From contig JAGKWS010000049.1 in NCBI GenBank assembly GCA_021151685.1, positions 1 to 29,584 of the forward strand: a DNA stretch of 29,584 nt. The letters are read 5' to 3'. Source of the stretch: Chitinophagaceae bacterium (GTDB lineage: Bacteria; Bacteroidota; Bacteroidia; Chitinophagales; Chitinophagaceae). Positions 16,226 to 24,255 of this stretch are shown here, in pieces. The notes below the pieces were generated by a model. That model saw only the letters and a list, made by a program, of their open reading frames with translations. It was not told where the DNA came from and searched no databases. A program made the translations under genes and the position numbers. The stretch's first letter is position 1. Every line of letters starts with the position of its first letter.

Positions 16226-17410
16226 ATGCGCAGGTTGTCCCTCATATACATATCTTGTTTCATTGCCCTTGTTTCGGCAGCCGTTATAGGTTGTACCAGA
16301 ACCGATGGTATTGACAACAACAATGTCATTACTACCCCGTACGCTCTGTATTTCTCAGATACGGCCGGGGCTCTGTACTACACTAACGATGGCCGCACAT
16401 ACGATGGGTCTATCTTCAAGCCCGATGGCCGTCCTTGTAAGGCAATTGTTACTTCGGTATACAATGTTCTGTGGACAAAAACACACCTCTATTACAGTGC
16501 CAATAATGGCAAAAACTTCAACCATACCTACGACTCCCTCACATCCTTACCCTTCTTACGGTGCGATGGACAGAAAGGCGATTTGAACCAAAGCTCACTC
16601 ATCAACCTGCCCGAATGGGACAACAGGGTCTATACAGCATCCAATACCACCAACCCCAACAACTGGCTGGGCGTAGCCGTAAGTGCCAACTTCGGCAACC
16701 CCAAAACATGGGGGCTCGATGCCTCTTACGATACTGTAGGGGTAGGCCTCTTGCCTGCCCGCATGGTATCCTTTACCCAACTGGCCAATGGCAAGTTGTG
16801 CGGATTGGCATATAGCGGTGCTCCTTTCGATGATTACTACCATGTGCGCAACTTTGTAAAAGCGGGCAAGGATGATCAAACCAATTACGAACACCGCTGG
16901 AAGGAAGTAACCGCCAACCCCGATGGAATTCTGTATATCTTCACAGGCAACCCAACTGGTACACCACTACCACCATATGGTACCAATACCGATACCAGTT
17001 TCTTTACACTGGGGCACTACAACAACAGGCTTATAGCCATAGACCAGCGTTGCCGCTGGGGTGCGTGGTATAGCGATGATGATGGTAAAAACTGGGCACC
17101 TTATTCAGGCTTACCTGCCAATACTGCATTGCTATGCATTGGTTCTCCTTTCGAGGAGGTTTGTCTGATAGGTACCGCCGGCCGAGGTTGCTACATACTC
17201 AATCAGTTTACTGGTGTTTGGGAACCCAATAACAACGGTTTGGCTGCTAACGCAACAGTGCGTGGCATTGCGGGCAAAAAGAACATTTATAAAAATGGCA
17301 ATGTGCGCAAGTATATCTATCTGGCAACAGACAAAGGTATATATGAAAGCACCGACGGTGGCCGCAACTGGGTAAAGACCATAGACGGCAACTATGTGGC
17401 AGTGTACTAA
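16226..17410 (+). CDS. Lipoprotein with Asp-box (BNR) repeats, propeller-like
   Basis: 394 residues from ATG 16226; the longer in-frame start at 16142 would put 28 residues before the signal peptide. The signal peptide ends in the lipobox VIGC (Cys23), followed by a short hydrophilic Asp/Asn linker. The body shows Asp-box motifs (S-x-D-x-G-x-x-W): SDDDGKNW and STDGGRNW are exact, and SANNGKNF is degenerate. Each sits after a short strand such as LYYS, AWYS or IYES. Such repeats mark beta-propellers of the sialidase/Vps10/photosystem-assembly type. No sialidase active site (the FRIP or Arg triad) can be seen, so a binding rather than hydrolytic role is more likely. Confidence 0.82.
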   Translation: MRRLSLIYISCFIALVSAAVIGCTRTDGIDNNNVITTPYALYFSDTAGALYYTNDGRTYDGSIFKPDGRPCKAIVTSVYNVLWTKTHLYYSANNGKNFNHTYDSLTSLPFLRCDGQKGDLNQSSLINLPEWDNRVYTASNTTNPNNWLGVAVSANFGNPKTWGLDASYDTVGVGLLPARMVSFTQLANGKLCGLAYSGAPFDDYYHVRNFVKAGKDDQTNYEHRWKEVTANPDGILYIFTGNPTGTPLPPYGTNTDTSFFTLGHYNNRLIAIDQRCRWGAWYSDDDGKNWAPYSGLPANTALLCIGSPFEEVCLIGTAGRGCYILNQFTGVWEPNNNGLAANATVRGIAGKKNIYKNGNVRKYIYLATDKGIYESTDGGRNWVKTIDGNYVAVY

Positions 17411-17425
17411 ACCATACTACAACCT

Positions 17426-17465
17426 ATATAAAATGGGCTACATACAGATGTAGCCCATTTTATAT
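17426..17465. terminator. Strong bidirectional terminator
   Basis: Perfect 18-pair hairpin, arms 17426-17443 and 17448-17465, loop ACAG, core ATGGGCTACAT/ATGTAGCCCAT, with AT-rich flanks on both sides. It lies between convergent genes ending at 17410 and 17482 and can serve both. Confidence 0.85.
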
Positions 17466-17481
17466 GCCATCAAGTGTCAGT

Positions 17482-18126
17482 TTACCACGCCAGCCCCGAC
17501 TCCTTCAGTAATATTTCAAACTCGCTCAGCATCATTGCCGTAGCACCCCATACAATGCCTCCATCTGCCAGCTGATAGGCTTTTACATTACGTATCAGGC
17601 CTGGCACAGCGGGCGATGTTACATTCGTAGTTATTTTGTTGTTGTCGTCCGTTAGCCAGGCAAGTGGGGCTTCTATTATATAAGATACCTCATCGACACT
17701 CAGCGATACCGTTGGCCTTGTACGGGCAAAACCCACAAACGGAAATACATGAAAGTTACTTACCGGTATATACAGTGGCGACAGCGGCCCCAAAACATCT
17801 ATATGTACCGGGTCTATTCCCACTTCTTCTTGTGTTTCGCGTAGCGCGGTCATCAGCAAGGTTTCATCTTCGGGTTCGTGTTTGCCCCCCGGAAAGCTCA
17901 CCTGCCCGCTGTGTGCGTGGCCATCTTCCCTGCGGCGCATCAGCAGTACCTGCCAGTTGTTGCCGGCAGGGTATATAAGGCACATTACGGCACTTAGTCG
18001 TGCATTGGCAGGTACTTGTGGTGGTGCTGGTATTACCCGGCCTATCATGCGCTCTTGCGCTGCAAAACCCGGCAGTGGGGCGTTCAGTCGCCCGCGTAGC
18101 CAGCCTATATGTAGGTCAGTAGACAT
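17482..18126 (-). CDS. Nudix hydrolase of the CoA-pyrophosphatase (NudL-like) group
   Basis: 214 residues from ATG 18126; a GTG at 18156 would add ten residues and is less likely. Residues 62-104 carry the CoA-diphosphatase version of the Nudix motif: LLMRRRED, then HSGQVSFPGGKHEPED and TALRETQEEVGI, with the REtxEExG metal-binding glutamates intact. Such enzymes split coenzyme A or its derivatives into 3',5'-ADP and 4'-phosphopantetheine and are thought to limit CoA pools or clean up oxidised CoA. It is the last gene of the gldF-gldG-DUF4340 run, 33 bases behind DUF4340. Its metabolic link to gliding is not obvious, so shared transcription may be simple read-through. Confidence 0.9.
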   Translation of the reverse strand: MSTDLHIGWLRGRLNAPLPGFAAQERMIGRVIPAPPQVPANARLSAVMCLIYPAGNNWQVLLMRRREDGHAHSGQVSFPGGKHEPEDETLLMTALRETQEEVGIDPVHIDVLGPLSPLYIPVSNFHVFPFVGFARTRPTVSLSVDEVSYIIEAPLAWLTDDNNKITTNVTSPAVPGLIRNVKAYQLADGGIVWGATAMMLSEFEILLKESGLAW

Positions 18127-18159
18127 TGTTTTGCATTTCCTTCCTGTATCGTACACTCA

Positions 18160-19224
18160 TTAGTGTCGCTGCGTAGGGGTAGGTTGTGGTACATCAGGCG
18201 TATAAAATTCCTTCGCCTTTCTGAAGATACCCTGAAACGTAAGGTGCTGAATCATAATGGTATCCTTCCTGTTGTTCACCACTGCATACAACCTGTCCGA
18301 GTCAAACTCGTCAGGTACATCATGGTCATCCACTTTTTCAGCCTCCTTCACATTCTTACTGCGTTTGTTCACAGGCATCCAGTATACTTCTGCCGTGCGC
18401 ACATCACCCTTGGTAGTAGTAAGTGTTATAGTAGAGTGGGGTGGTGCAGTGCGTAGTGCCGAGTCATTGTCAGGAAGTCCGTTCAGGTACCCTTCACAAT
18501 TCACCTTGGCAAAGAAACGCAGATACAGATGCGCCCTGCGCGAGTTCAGCGGTTTGTTTTGTACAAATTTGTCGGTGGTTTTTACTACTACGGTATCATT
18601 TGCGTCCCGCTCCAGTACAAAAGATTCATCGGGCTTGCCGGGGTATTGTACCGATACCGATTTCACATCCGATGGCAATACATCAAACACAGTACGGTCG
18701 CGCCAGTCGCGCAGACGGGTGGGGTAGCGTGGTGTCAGGTAGCCTACAAAGCCGGGTGCCTCTACTACATAGGGTTGCGAGGCACCATCCAGCAGCATAT
18801 TCGTACCTTTTTCGCCGGCAGCGGCACCGCCCACATAAAATACTTTCATCTTTTTACCGGCACGGTCATACAGCTCCACCTTTGTTCCGTGGGTTGCCAT
18901 TGTTTTCACTGCATTGTCATAGGCAGCCTTGGTTACCGGGTACAATGCTTGTTGTTTGGTCAGTGTTTCCAGTAGTGTATATAGTGTGCTGGGCAGTGCT
19001 TTATACTGTTTGTTCACTCTCCAGCCACTGTCGGTACGCTCTATCAGTGTGCTTTCCTCGTTCATAGAAGAGAGGAAAATTCTCCCTATGGCAGCGGTGT
19101 CTTTTACTGTAAAGTCTGCCTCTTTCGGGTCAAAGGGATTGGTATTGTTGTCATTGGGTAGCAGATAGTATACACCAGCAGCCAGCAGGGCCAGTATCGC
19201 TATGTAAATGAGGGTCTTACGCAT
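18160..19224 (-). CDS. DUF4340 domain protein, membrane-anchored, next to gldG
   Basis: 354 residues from ATG 19224, which overlaps the gldG stop by eight bases. One N-terminal membrane segment (TLIYIAILALLAAGVYYLL) anchors a periplasmic body. DUF4340 features are visible: FTVKDTAAIGRIFLS, SGWRVNKQYKALPSTLYTLL, the repeated strand-turn units with KVELYDRAGKKMKVFYVGG, and LRDWRDRTVFDVLPSDVKSV. DUF4340 proteins often follow GldG/ABC_transp_aux proteins in ABC-2 transporter loci, and here the overlap supports a shared complex. Function is otherwise unknown. The C-terminus is proline/threonine-rich. Confidence 0.88.
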   Translation of the reverse strand: MRKTLIYIAILALLAAGVYYLLPNDNNTNPFDPKEADFTVKDTAAIGRIFLSSMNEESTLIERTDSGWRVNKQYKALPSTLYTLLETLTKQQALYPVTKAAYDNAVKTMATHGTKVELYDRAGKKMKVFYVGGAAAGEKGTNMLLDGASQPYVVEAPGFVGYLTPRYPTRLRDWRDRTVFDVLPSDVKSVSVQYPGKPDESFVLERDANDTVVVKTTDKFVQNKPLNSRRAHLYLRFFAKVNCEGYLNGLPDNDSALRTAPPHSTITLTTTKGDVRTAEVYWMPVNKRSKNVKEAEKVDDHDVPDEFDSDRLYAVVNNRKDTIMIQHLTFQGIFRKAKEFYTPDVPQPTPTQRH

Positions 19225-20953
19225 TGGGTTTCTCGGTTTTGGTAGTAGCAAATCTTACTTCGTAGCGACGTTTGCGGAAAAACATGTAGAACGTACCAAA
19301 TACCAGTACAATGGCTATTGGTATTACCACATTCACAAACTGCCATGTGCCCTTTTCTGCTTTCACACGTCCCTTATCCAGCAGGCGTAGCTTCACGTCT
19401 TTAGACCGTGCTTCCAGTATGCCGGTATTGTCGGTCAGGTACTCCAGTGCATTCAGCAAAAATGCCCTGTTGGCAAAAAACTCTCCGGTGAAGTTGTAGT
19501 ACCCCATGGGCAATACACCATCTTTTGCAGAGTACCCATTGCTGAACAAATCGCCCATAGAGGTAACAATCATCGCACTTCCCTGCTCCGATTTTGGCTT
19601 GAATGGCACCTTCAATGAGTCGAGAAGGCGCAGATATTCCGGGGCCAGTCTCCCCTCATATAGCGAGTGGAATTGTCCCTCCAACAATACTGCTACCGGC
19701 AGGTAAGACCGCGTAAACATCTCGTGGCGTAAGGGGTAGCTCATCATAGACAGACTTACCCGAACCGGAGATCGGGCCGAACGGCTATAGCGCGACGAGT
19801 GGAGCAGAACTGTTTTCTGTACTCCTTGTAGCTTTATGGTGTCAATTGTATTGGTAAAACTGGCCAGCAACAGATCCATGTTTTTTACAACCGGGTGTTG
19901 CGATGTGGGGTTTATGCGCGGAAAGTACACCCAATCGTGCATTTCGGGCTTGCCGCCATTCATCACACGGGGCAGTGGGTTGCATTGCAGGTCTTCCAGT
20001 AGGTCAAAGTTTACACGCACCCCATATTTGAAGAGTAGATCATCCAAATCGGTATGATGCTCCATAGCTATGAACTGTGGACTATTGGCCAAACTGTCGG
20101 TGCTGGCATTCATAGCATTTATCACCCATAGTGCCTTGCCCCCACTCATTATGTACTGGTCCAGCTTTAGCTTGTCCGGGCCCGAGAAAGTTTGTGTTGG
20201 CTGGTTTACAATAATAGCATTGTATGTTTTGGGTATAGACAATGCCTTGGTAATGTCCACAGTATCTACTATATACAGGCCCGTCAGGCGGGTCAGCATG
20301 TCATAGGTTTTTACACCCAGTGGTTCGTTGTGGCCAGTTATATAGGCTATGCTTGGTTTTTCTGCCTTGTTCAGGCGGTTTATAGCATTGGCAAATGTGT
20401 ATTCCAGCATAGCCTCAGAGAAGCTTATCTGCTCCTCTGCTGTGCGCCCGGGAGGGGCATCCAGCAGGTATATTGGCATTTCCCTTCCTTTGTACTGCAC
20501 AAGGCAGTAAGGGAAGAAGGTTTTCATAGAAAACTCCTCATCATCCTGAGTTTTCAGTTCCATTACGTTAATGCCCTTGTTGGCAAGATCGTGTGCTATT
20601 TGCTTTTTTTCTTTGTCGGTTTTGCCCTCAAACGGGTCTATAAACCTGAATATGAGCTTGTTGCCGGCATACTCCTTAAAAGAGCGCAGCCGCTCTCTCA
20701 CGCCTTCCTGCAACCGTTGCAGCCCTGCCGGAAATTTCCCCTTCAGGTACACATCTACCACCGCTACCTCGTCCATATTGCGCAGCAGGTTTTTGGTGGG
20801 CTCTGTAAGTGTAAAACGTTTCTCGCGGGTCAGGTCAAGCCCGGTATGGAAGTACGAAGCCAGTACATTGACGCACAATACGATACCCGCCATTATTATC
20901 AGGCGAACTCTGGCTTGCTGCAGTTGTTTGTTCTTATGTACGGGTTCAGACAT
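19217..20953 (-). CDS. gldG: GldG, auxiliary subunit of the gliding-associated ABC transporter
   Basis: 578 residues, full length. An N-terminal membrane segment (RLIIMAGIVLCVNVLASYF, about 17-35) is followed by the family marker LDLTREKRFTLTEPTKNLLRNM, then the large periplasmic ABC_transp_aux region with IAYITGHNEP and the Asp/Ser-rich LDQYIMSGGKALWVINAM segment. A second membrane segment lies near the C-terminus (VVIPIAIVLVFGTFYMFF), followed by basic RKRRYEVRF. In Flavobacterium johnsoniae, GldA, GldF and GldG form an ABC transporter needed for gliding. The gene is 12 bases behind gldF and overlaps DUF4340. The ATPase GldA is not encoded in this window. Confidence 0.94.
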   Translation of the reverse strand: MSEPVHKNKQLQQARVRLIIMAGIVLCVNVLASYFHTGLDLTREKRFTLTEPTKNLLRNMDEVAVVDVYLKGKFPAGLQRLQEGVRERLRSFKEYAGNKLIFRFIDPFEGKTDKEKKQIAHDLANKGINVMELKTQDDEEFSMKTFFPYCLVQYKGREMPIYLLDAPPGRTAEEQISFSEAMLEYTFANAINRLNKAEKPSIAYITGHNEPLGVKTYDMLTRLTGLYIVDTVDITKALSIPKTYNAIIVNQPTQTFSGPDKLKLDQYIMSGGKALWVINAMNASTDSLANSPQFIAMEHHTDLDDLLFKYGVRVNFDLLEDLQCNPLPRVMNGGKPEMHDWVYFPRINPTSQHPVVKNMDLLLASFTNTIDTIKLQGVQKTVLLHSSRYSRSARSPVRVSLSMMSYPLRHEMFTRSYLPVAVLLEGQFHSLYEGRLAPEYLRLLDSLKVPFKPKSEQGSAMIVTSMGDLFSNGYSAKDGVLPMGYYNFTGEFFANRAFLLNALEYLTDNTGILEARSKDVKLRLLDKGRVKAEKGTWQFVNVVIPIAIVLVFGTFYMFFRKRRYEVRFATTKTEKPNA

Positions 20954-20965
20954 AGGCTTTCAGAC

Positions 20966-21718
20966 TTAGCCCATCCGGCTACCGGCACCGCTGGTGCGCG
21001 ATGCCAGAGAAAAACGGGTAAGAGAAATGAAAAATATGATAACAGATAAAAAATACACTACATCACGGCTATCTACAAGCCCACGGCTTATGGAGTTATA
21101 GTGAAACTCCATACCCACCATGCTCAGGTAATAATCCAGCCCTTCCGAAAATTTGGGCAGCTTACTCAGTTGCTCAAACCCGGTATACAATACATAGCAA
21201 GCCAGTAGTGCCACCAAAAAGCTCACTACCTGATTGGAAGTGAGCGAAGAACAAAAGATACCCACCGCGCCAAACGTAGATGCCAGAAAAAACAACCCGA
21301 TATAGGAGCCTATTATAGCACCACTATCCAAATGGGTGTCAGAGTAGGCAAGGTTGCTCACCGTGTATACATAGATAAATGTAGGCAACAGTGCAAAGGC
21401 TATCAGGCTCACCGTGGCCAGATATTTACCCAGTATTATCTCAATATCGGTAACAGGCTTGGTGGCCAGCCATTCTATGTTGCCCGTCCTGAACTCATCG
21501 GCAAAGGAACGCATCGTAACTGCCGGTACCAACAAAAACAATAACCAGGGGGCTATCTCGAAAAAACGCTCCATAGAGGCATACCCATATTCCAGTATAG
21601 AATAGTTGGGAATGATCCAGAGAAACAGGCTACAGGCTATAAGAAAAACCAATAACACTACATAGCCCACTATGGAGCTGAAGAACGAATTGATTTCTTT
21701 GAGGTATATACTACGCAT
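20966..21718 (-). CDS. gldF: GldF, membrane permease of the gliding-associated ABC transporter
   Basis: 250 residues from ATG 21718; an upstream in-frame start would add nine residues without support. Starts with MRSIYLKEINSFFSSIVGYVVL, the typical GldF opening. Six hydrophobic spans follow, with the conserved loop VPAVTMRSFADEFRTGNIEWLATKP between spans two and three, as in ABC-2 permeases. It should pair with GldG and the ATPase GldA. A TATATTTG box (read on the minus strand, 21750-21743) lies 24 bases upstream and is a reasonable promoter. First gene of the four-gene minus-strand operon. Confidence 0.94.
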   Translation of the reverse strand: MRSIYLKEINSFFSSIVGYVVLLVFLIACSLFLWIIPNYSILEYGYASMERFFEIAPWLLFLLVPAVTMRSFADEFRTGNIEWLATKPVTDIEIILGKYLATVSLIAFALLPTFIYVYTVSNLAYSDTHLDSGAIIGSYIGLFFLASTFGAVGIFCSSLTSNQVVSFLVALLACYVLYTGFEQLSKLPKFSEGLDYYLSMVGMEFHYNSISRGLVDSRDVVYFLSVIIFFISLTRFSLASRTSGAGSRMG

Positions 21719-21742
21719 CCGTTTTTTTGTAAGCGAGGGTTG

Positions 21743-21750
21743 CAAATATA
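21743..21750 (-). promoter_or_regulatory. -7 box of the gldF operon
   Basis: TATATTTG on the minus strand matches TAnnTTTG. It is 24 bases before the gldF ATG. The -33 region lacks TTG at the right spacing. Confidence 0.5.
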
Positions 21751-21840
21751 ACGAAATACAGGCGGTATGTTATTTATAAGAAAATGATAAAGTTAGAGCA
21801 GCCATTTACCCTACAGCATACACATCTATACCCAAACCAC

Positions 21841-21871
21841 TTGTTTGGCCATCACGGCTTTGTTACTTTTG
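21841..21871 (+). promoter_or_regulatory. Promoter of the cytochrome c lipoprotein gene
   Basis: TTG at 21841-21843, exactly 20 bases of spacer, then TACTTTTG at 21864-21871: a full match to the Bacteroidota consensus. Transcription should start near 21878, about 19 bases before the ATG at 21897. Confidence 0.75.
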
Positions 21872-21896
21872 TTGCACGCAGTAAACGTCTTTGGTT

Positions 21897-22319
21897 ATGA
21901 GTAAATATTTTTCTGTTTTGGGTGGTGTTTTGTTGGTGTTGGCCAGCGCATGTGGTAGTAATAACAACAAACAAGCCGAATCAGGCAGTCAGGCATCAGC
22001 ACCTGCCTCTGGCGAAGATATTTATAAGCGTGCATGTGCCTCTTGCCATATGGGCAGTGGCGATGGCATAGCCAATGTATACCCGCCATTGGCCCAGTCA
22101 GACTATCTGGCCAACCGCGAAAAGACCATCCATCAGGTAATAAAAGGCAGCAGTGGCCCTATGACGGTTAATGGTAAAGAATACAATAATACCATGCCCC
22201 CACAGCAACTCAGCGACGACGAGGTGGCCGCCGTTCTCACCTATGTATACACCAACATGGGCAATACAGGTACAGCCGTAACACCTGCCGAGGTAAAAGC
22301 AGTACGCGAAAAGCCGTAA
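21897..22319 (+). CDS. Class I cytochrome c lipoprotein
   Basis: 140 residues from ATG 21897; an in-frame TTG at 21891 is less likely. The signal peptide ends in LASAC (Cys19, lipidated), followed by a Gln/Ser/Ala-rich linker and a single haem c domain. The haem is attached at Cys47/Cys50 with axial His51 (CASCH), and Met100 in YNNTMPPQQLSDDEV is the probable distal ligand. Spacing is typical of small electron-transfer cytochromes, such as those that hand electrons to a terminal oxidase or a dehydrogenase. No oxidase gene is near, so the partner is unknown. Converges with the guanylyltransferase gene; stops are four bases apart with no hairpin between. Confidence 0.92.
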   Translation: MSKYFSVLGGVLLVLASACGSNNNKQAESGSQASAPASGEDIYKRACASCHMGSGDGIANVYPPLAQSDYLANREKTIHQVIKGSSGPMTVNGKEYNNTMPPQQLSDDEVAAVLTYVYTNMGNTGTAVTPAEVKAVREKP

Positions 22320-22323
22320 CTAT

Positions 22324-23409
22324 CTACAGAAAACGGTCGCCCTTGTTGCGCTTCACCTCGGCCACATATTCTTTTATCTGTTGCTCGCGGTTGCGCTCGC
22401 ATATCAGCAACACATCGGCCGTGTCTACTACTATAAAGTTCTCCAACCCCTGCAGCACCACCAGCTTGTCGTTGGGGGCTTTTATCATGCATTCCGTGGC
22501 ATCTATCACCATTACGTTATTGCCCAGTACTGCGTTACCCAAATAGTCTTTTTCGCTGTTGTCATAGGCACTTTCCCATGTGCCCAGGTCGCACCAGCCA
22601 AAGTAGGCTGGTATCACATACACATTGCGGGCTTTTTCCATAATGCCATAGTCTATAGAAATGTTGGTGCAGTGCGGGTACAAACGCACTATGGCATCAT
22701 GTTCGGCCGGTGTGTTATACAAGTCTTTTGCCTGTGCAAACACTTCATTCATCTCCGGCAGGTAGTGTTCCAGCGCATCCATTATAGTTTGTACATTCCA
22801 CACAAAAATGCCCGAATTCCATAAGAAATCGCCACTTTTCAAGAAGGTACGAGCCAACTCCAACGATGGCTTTTCCGTAAATGTTTTTACCCTGTGGGTC
22901 TTGTCTACCTCCTGCTCTATATCGTACTGAATATAGCCATAGCCGGTATCGGGCCGGGTAGGTTTTATACCCAGCGTCAGTAGAGCCTTGTGTTTCGATA
23001 CAAATTCAAGTGCATCATTGGTAGTCTTTTCAAACAGATGTTCATCCATTATCAGGTGGTCTGCCGGAGACATAATGATGTTTGCCTGCGGGTTCAGTGC
23101 CATTATTTTGTGGGCAAAGTAGGCCGCACAAGGGGCAGTATTCTTCCGCGAGGGCTCGCTAATGATGTTGGTATCACTCAGCTCGGGTATCTGCGACTTC
23201 AAAGTGTCCATATACTGCTCATTGGTAATGAAGTATATGTTCTCCTTGGGGCATATGTGTTTGAAGCGGTTATACGTCCACTGTATCAGCGATTTGCCGG
23301 TACCCAGCAGGTCCAAAAACTGCTTGGGGTGGTGCGTGCGGCTCTCTGGCCAAAACCTGCTTCCTATGCCGCCGGCCATTATGGCCACGTAGTTGTTGTG
23401 AATGTTCAT
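22324..23409 (-). CDS. manC: Mannose-1-phosphate guanylyltransferase
   Basis: 361 residues. Makes GDP-mannose from mannose-1-phosphate and GTP, the donor for mannosylated glycans and the precursor of GDP-fucose and GDP-rhamnose. The nucleotide-binding signature AGGIGSRFWPESR plus HHPKQFLDLLG occupies residues 12-37. Further family markers are ISEPSRKNTAPCAAYF, MSPADHLI, RPDTGYGYIQ, FTEKPSLELA and LWNSGIFVW, with IDYGIMEKA toward the C-terminus. The length suits the monofunctional enzyme; there is no phosphomannose-isomerase extension. Start ATG 23409 gives the usual short lead before the signature. Polysaccharide genes are not adjacent. Confidence 0.94.
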   Translation of the reverse strand: MNIHNNYVAIMAGGIGSRFWPESRTHHPKQFLDLLGTGKSLIQWTYNRFKHICPKENIYFITNEQYMDTLKSQIPELSDTNIISEPSRKNTAPCAAYFAHKIMALNPQANIIMSPADHLIMDEHLFEKTTNDALEFVSKHKALLTLGIKPTRPDTGYGYIQYDIEQEVDKTHRVKTFTEKPSLELARTFLKSGDFLWNSGIFVWNVQTIMDALEHYLPEMNEVFAQAKDLYNTPAEHDAIVRLYPHCTNISIDYGIMEKARNVYVIPAYFGWCDLGTWESAYDNSEKDYLGNAVLGNNVMVIDATECMIKAPNDKLVVLQGLENFIVVDTADVLLICERNREQQIKEYVAEVKRNKGDRFL

Positions 23410-23516
23410 TGCAGATAACAGAACGGCTTGTATGCCTGCGCTATAGCCGTTTGTGTTTTATAGATAAACGATACGTGCCCTAAAAATAAAACAAATTGAT
23501 GGTATGCAGGGCACAA

Positions 23517-23550
23517 ACAAAAAAAGCGACCCGTATTGCGGGCCGCTTTT
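23517..23550 (-). terminator. Terminator of nfu
   Basis: On the minus strand, AAAGCGGCCCG and CGGGTCGCTTT pair (one G-U) around CAATA, followed by TTTTTGTTTG. It begins 18 bases after the nfu stop. Confidence 0.8.
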
Positions 23551-23567
23551 AGCATATTATTAGGTCA

Positions 23568-24155
23568 TTATTCAGCTTCGGCTACTACTTCCTTCACTTC
23601 TGGTATCATGCGCTTCATCATACCTTCAATACCCGACTTCAGCGTTATCATAGATGACGGACAGCCCGAGCACGAACCTTGCAGCATCAATTTCACGGTG
23701 CCGTCTTCAAACCCTTTGAAGCTGATGGCACCACCGTCCATCTCTACAGCTGGTTTCACATAGTTTTCCAGTAGTTCTTTGATGCGGGCTACAACATCGG
23801 TATCATTATCGCTAATGGTAGCTTCGGCTTTCTTTACTATCTGGTCCTCATTAATTACTACACGGCCTTCTTCCAGATATTCTTTCAAAAACTGGCGAAC
23901 CGATGGTATTACGTCATCCCAGTTGGTATCAGGCGTTTTGGCAAGCGTTACAAAGTTGCTGGCTATGAATACACTGCGTATAAAGGGGAAAGCAAACAAC
24001 TCTTTGGCAAGTGGCGATGGACCAGCCGTTGTTTCATCCGGAAAATCTATACTCTTGCCCGGATACAAAAGCTTGTTCGCAACAAACTTCATAGTCTCAG
24101 GGTTCGGAGTCATTTCTGTATATATGCTCACTATTGTATTTCCTGTCTTCAGCAT
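23568..24155 (-). CDS. Nfu-type iron-sulfur cluster carrier
   Basis: 195 residues in two domains. An N-terminal Nfu domain (about 8-95: IYTEMTPNPETMKFVANK, SPLAKELFAFPFIRSVFIASNFVT) is followed by a NifU C-terminal domain (about 120-190). The latter has the cluster-binding pair Cys162/Cys165 in GSCSGCPSSMITLK and the VRPAVEMDGG-like motif KPAVEMDGGAI. Such proteins receive iron-sulfur clusters from the Suf scaffold and pass them to target enzymes. No suf gene is beside it. The acidic tail EVVAEAE is normal for the group. Start ATG 24155 puts the domain at the expected place. Confidence 0.93.
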   Translation of the reverse strand: MLKTGNTIVSIYTEMTPNPETMKFVANKLLYPGKSIDFPDETTAGPSPLAKELFAFPFIRSVFIASNFVTLAKTPDTNWDDVIPSVRQFLKEYLEEGRVVINEDQIVKKAEATISDNDTDVVARIKELLENYVKPAVEMDGGAISFKGFEDGTVKLMLQGSCSGCPSSMITLKSGIEGMMKRMIPEVKEVVAEAE

Positions 24156-24177
24156 ATTATCTCTTATTTATTATTGG

Positions 24178-24185
24178 CAAAGTTA
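24178..24185 (-). promoter_or_regulatory. -7 box of nfu
   Basis: TAACTTTG on the minus strand matches TAnnTTTG and lies 22 bases before the nfu ATG. Only a TTT is found at the -33 position. Confidence 0.45.
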
Positions 24186-24255
24186 CTGAAATATCAGCTT
24201 GGCATAAATTGTTTACGCTGATACTGGTATTGTAGCTCGTTTTTCACATTCTTCC

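Noticed and set aside
20192..21049. Plus-strand frame of 285 codons
   Set aside because: It lies opposite gldG and the end of gldF, both clearly real.
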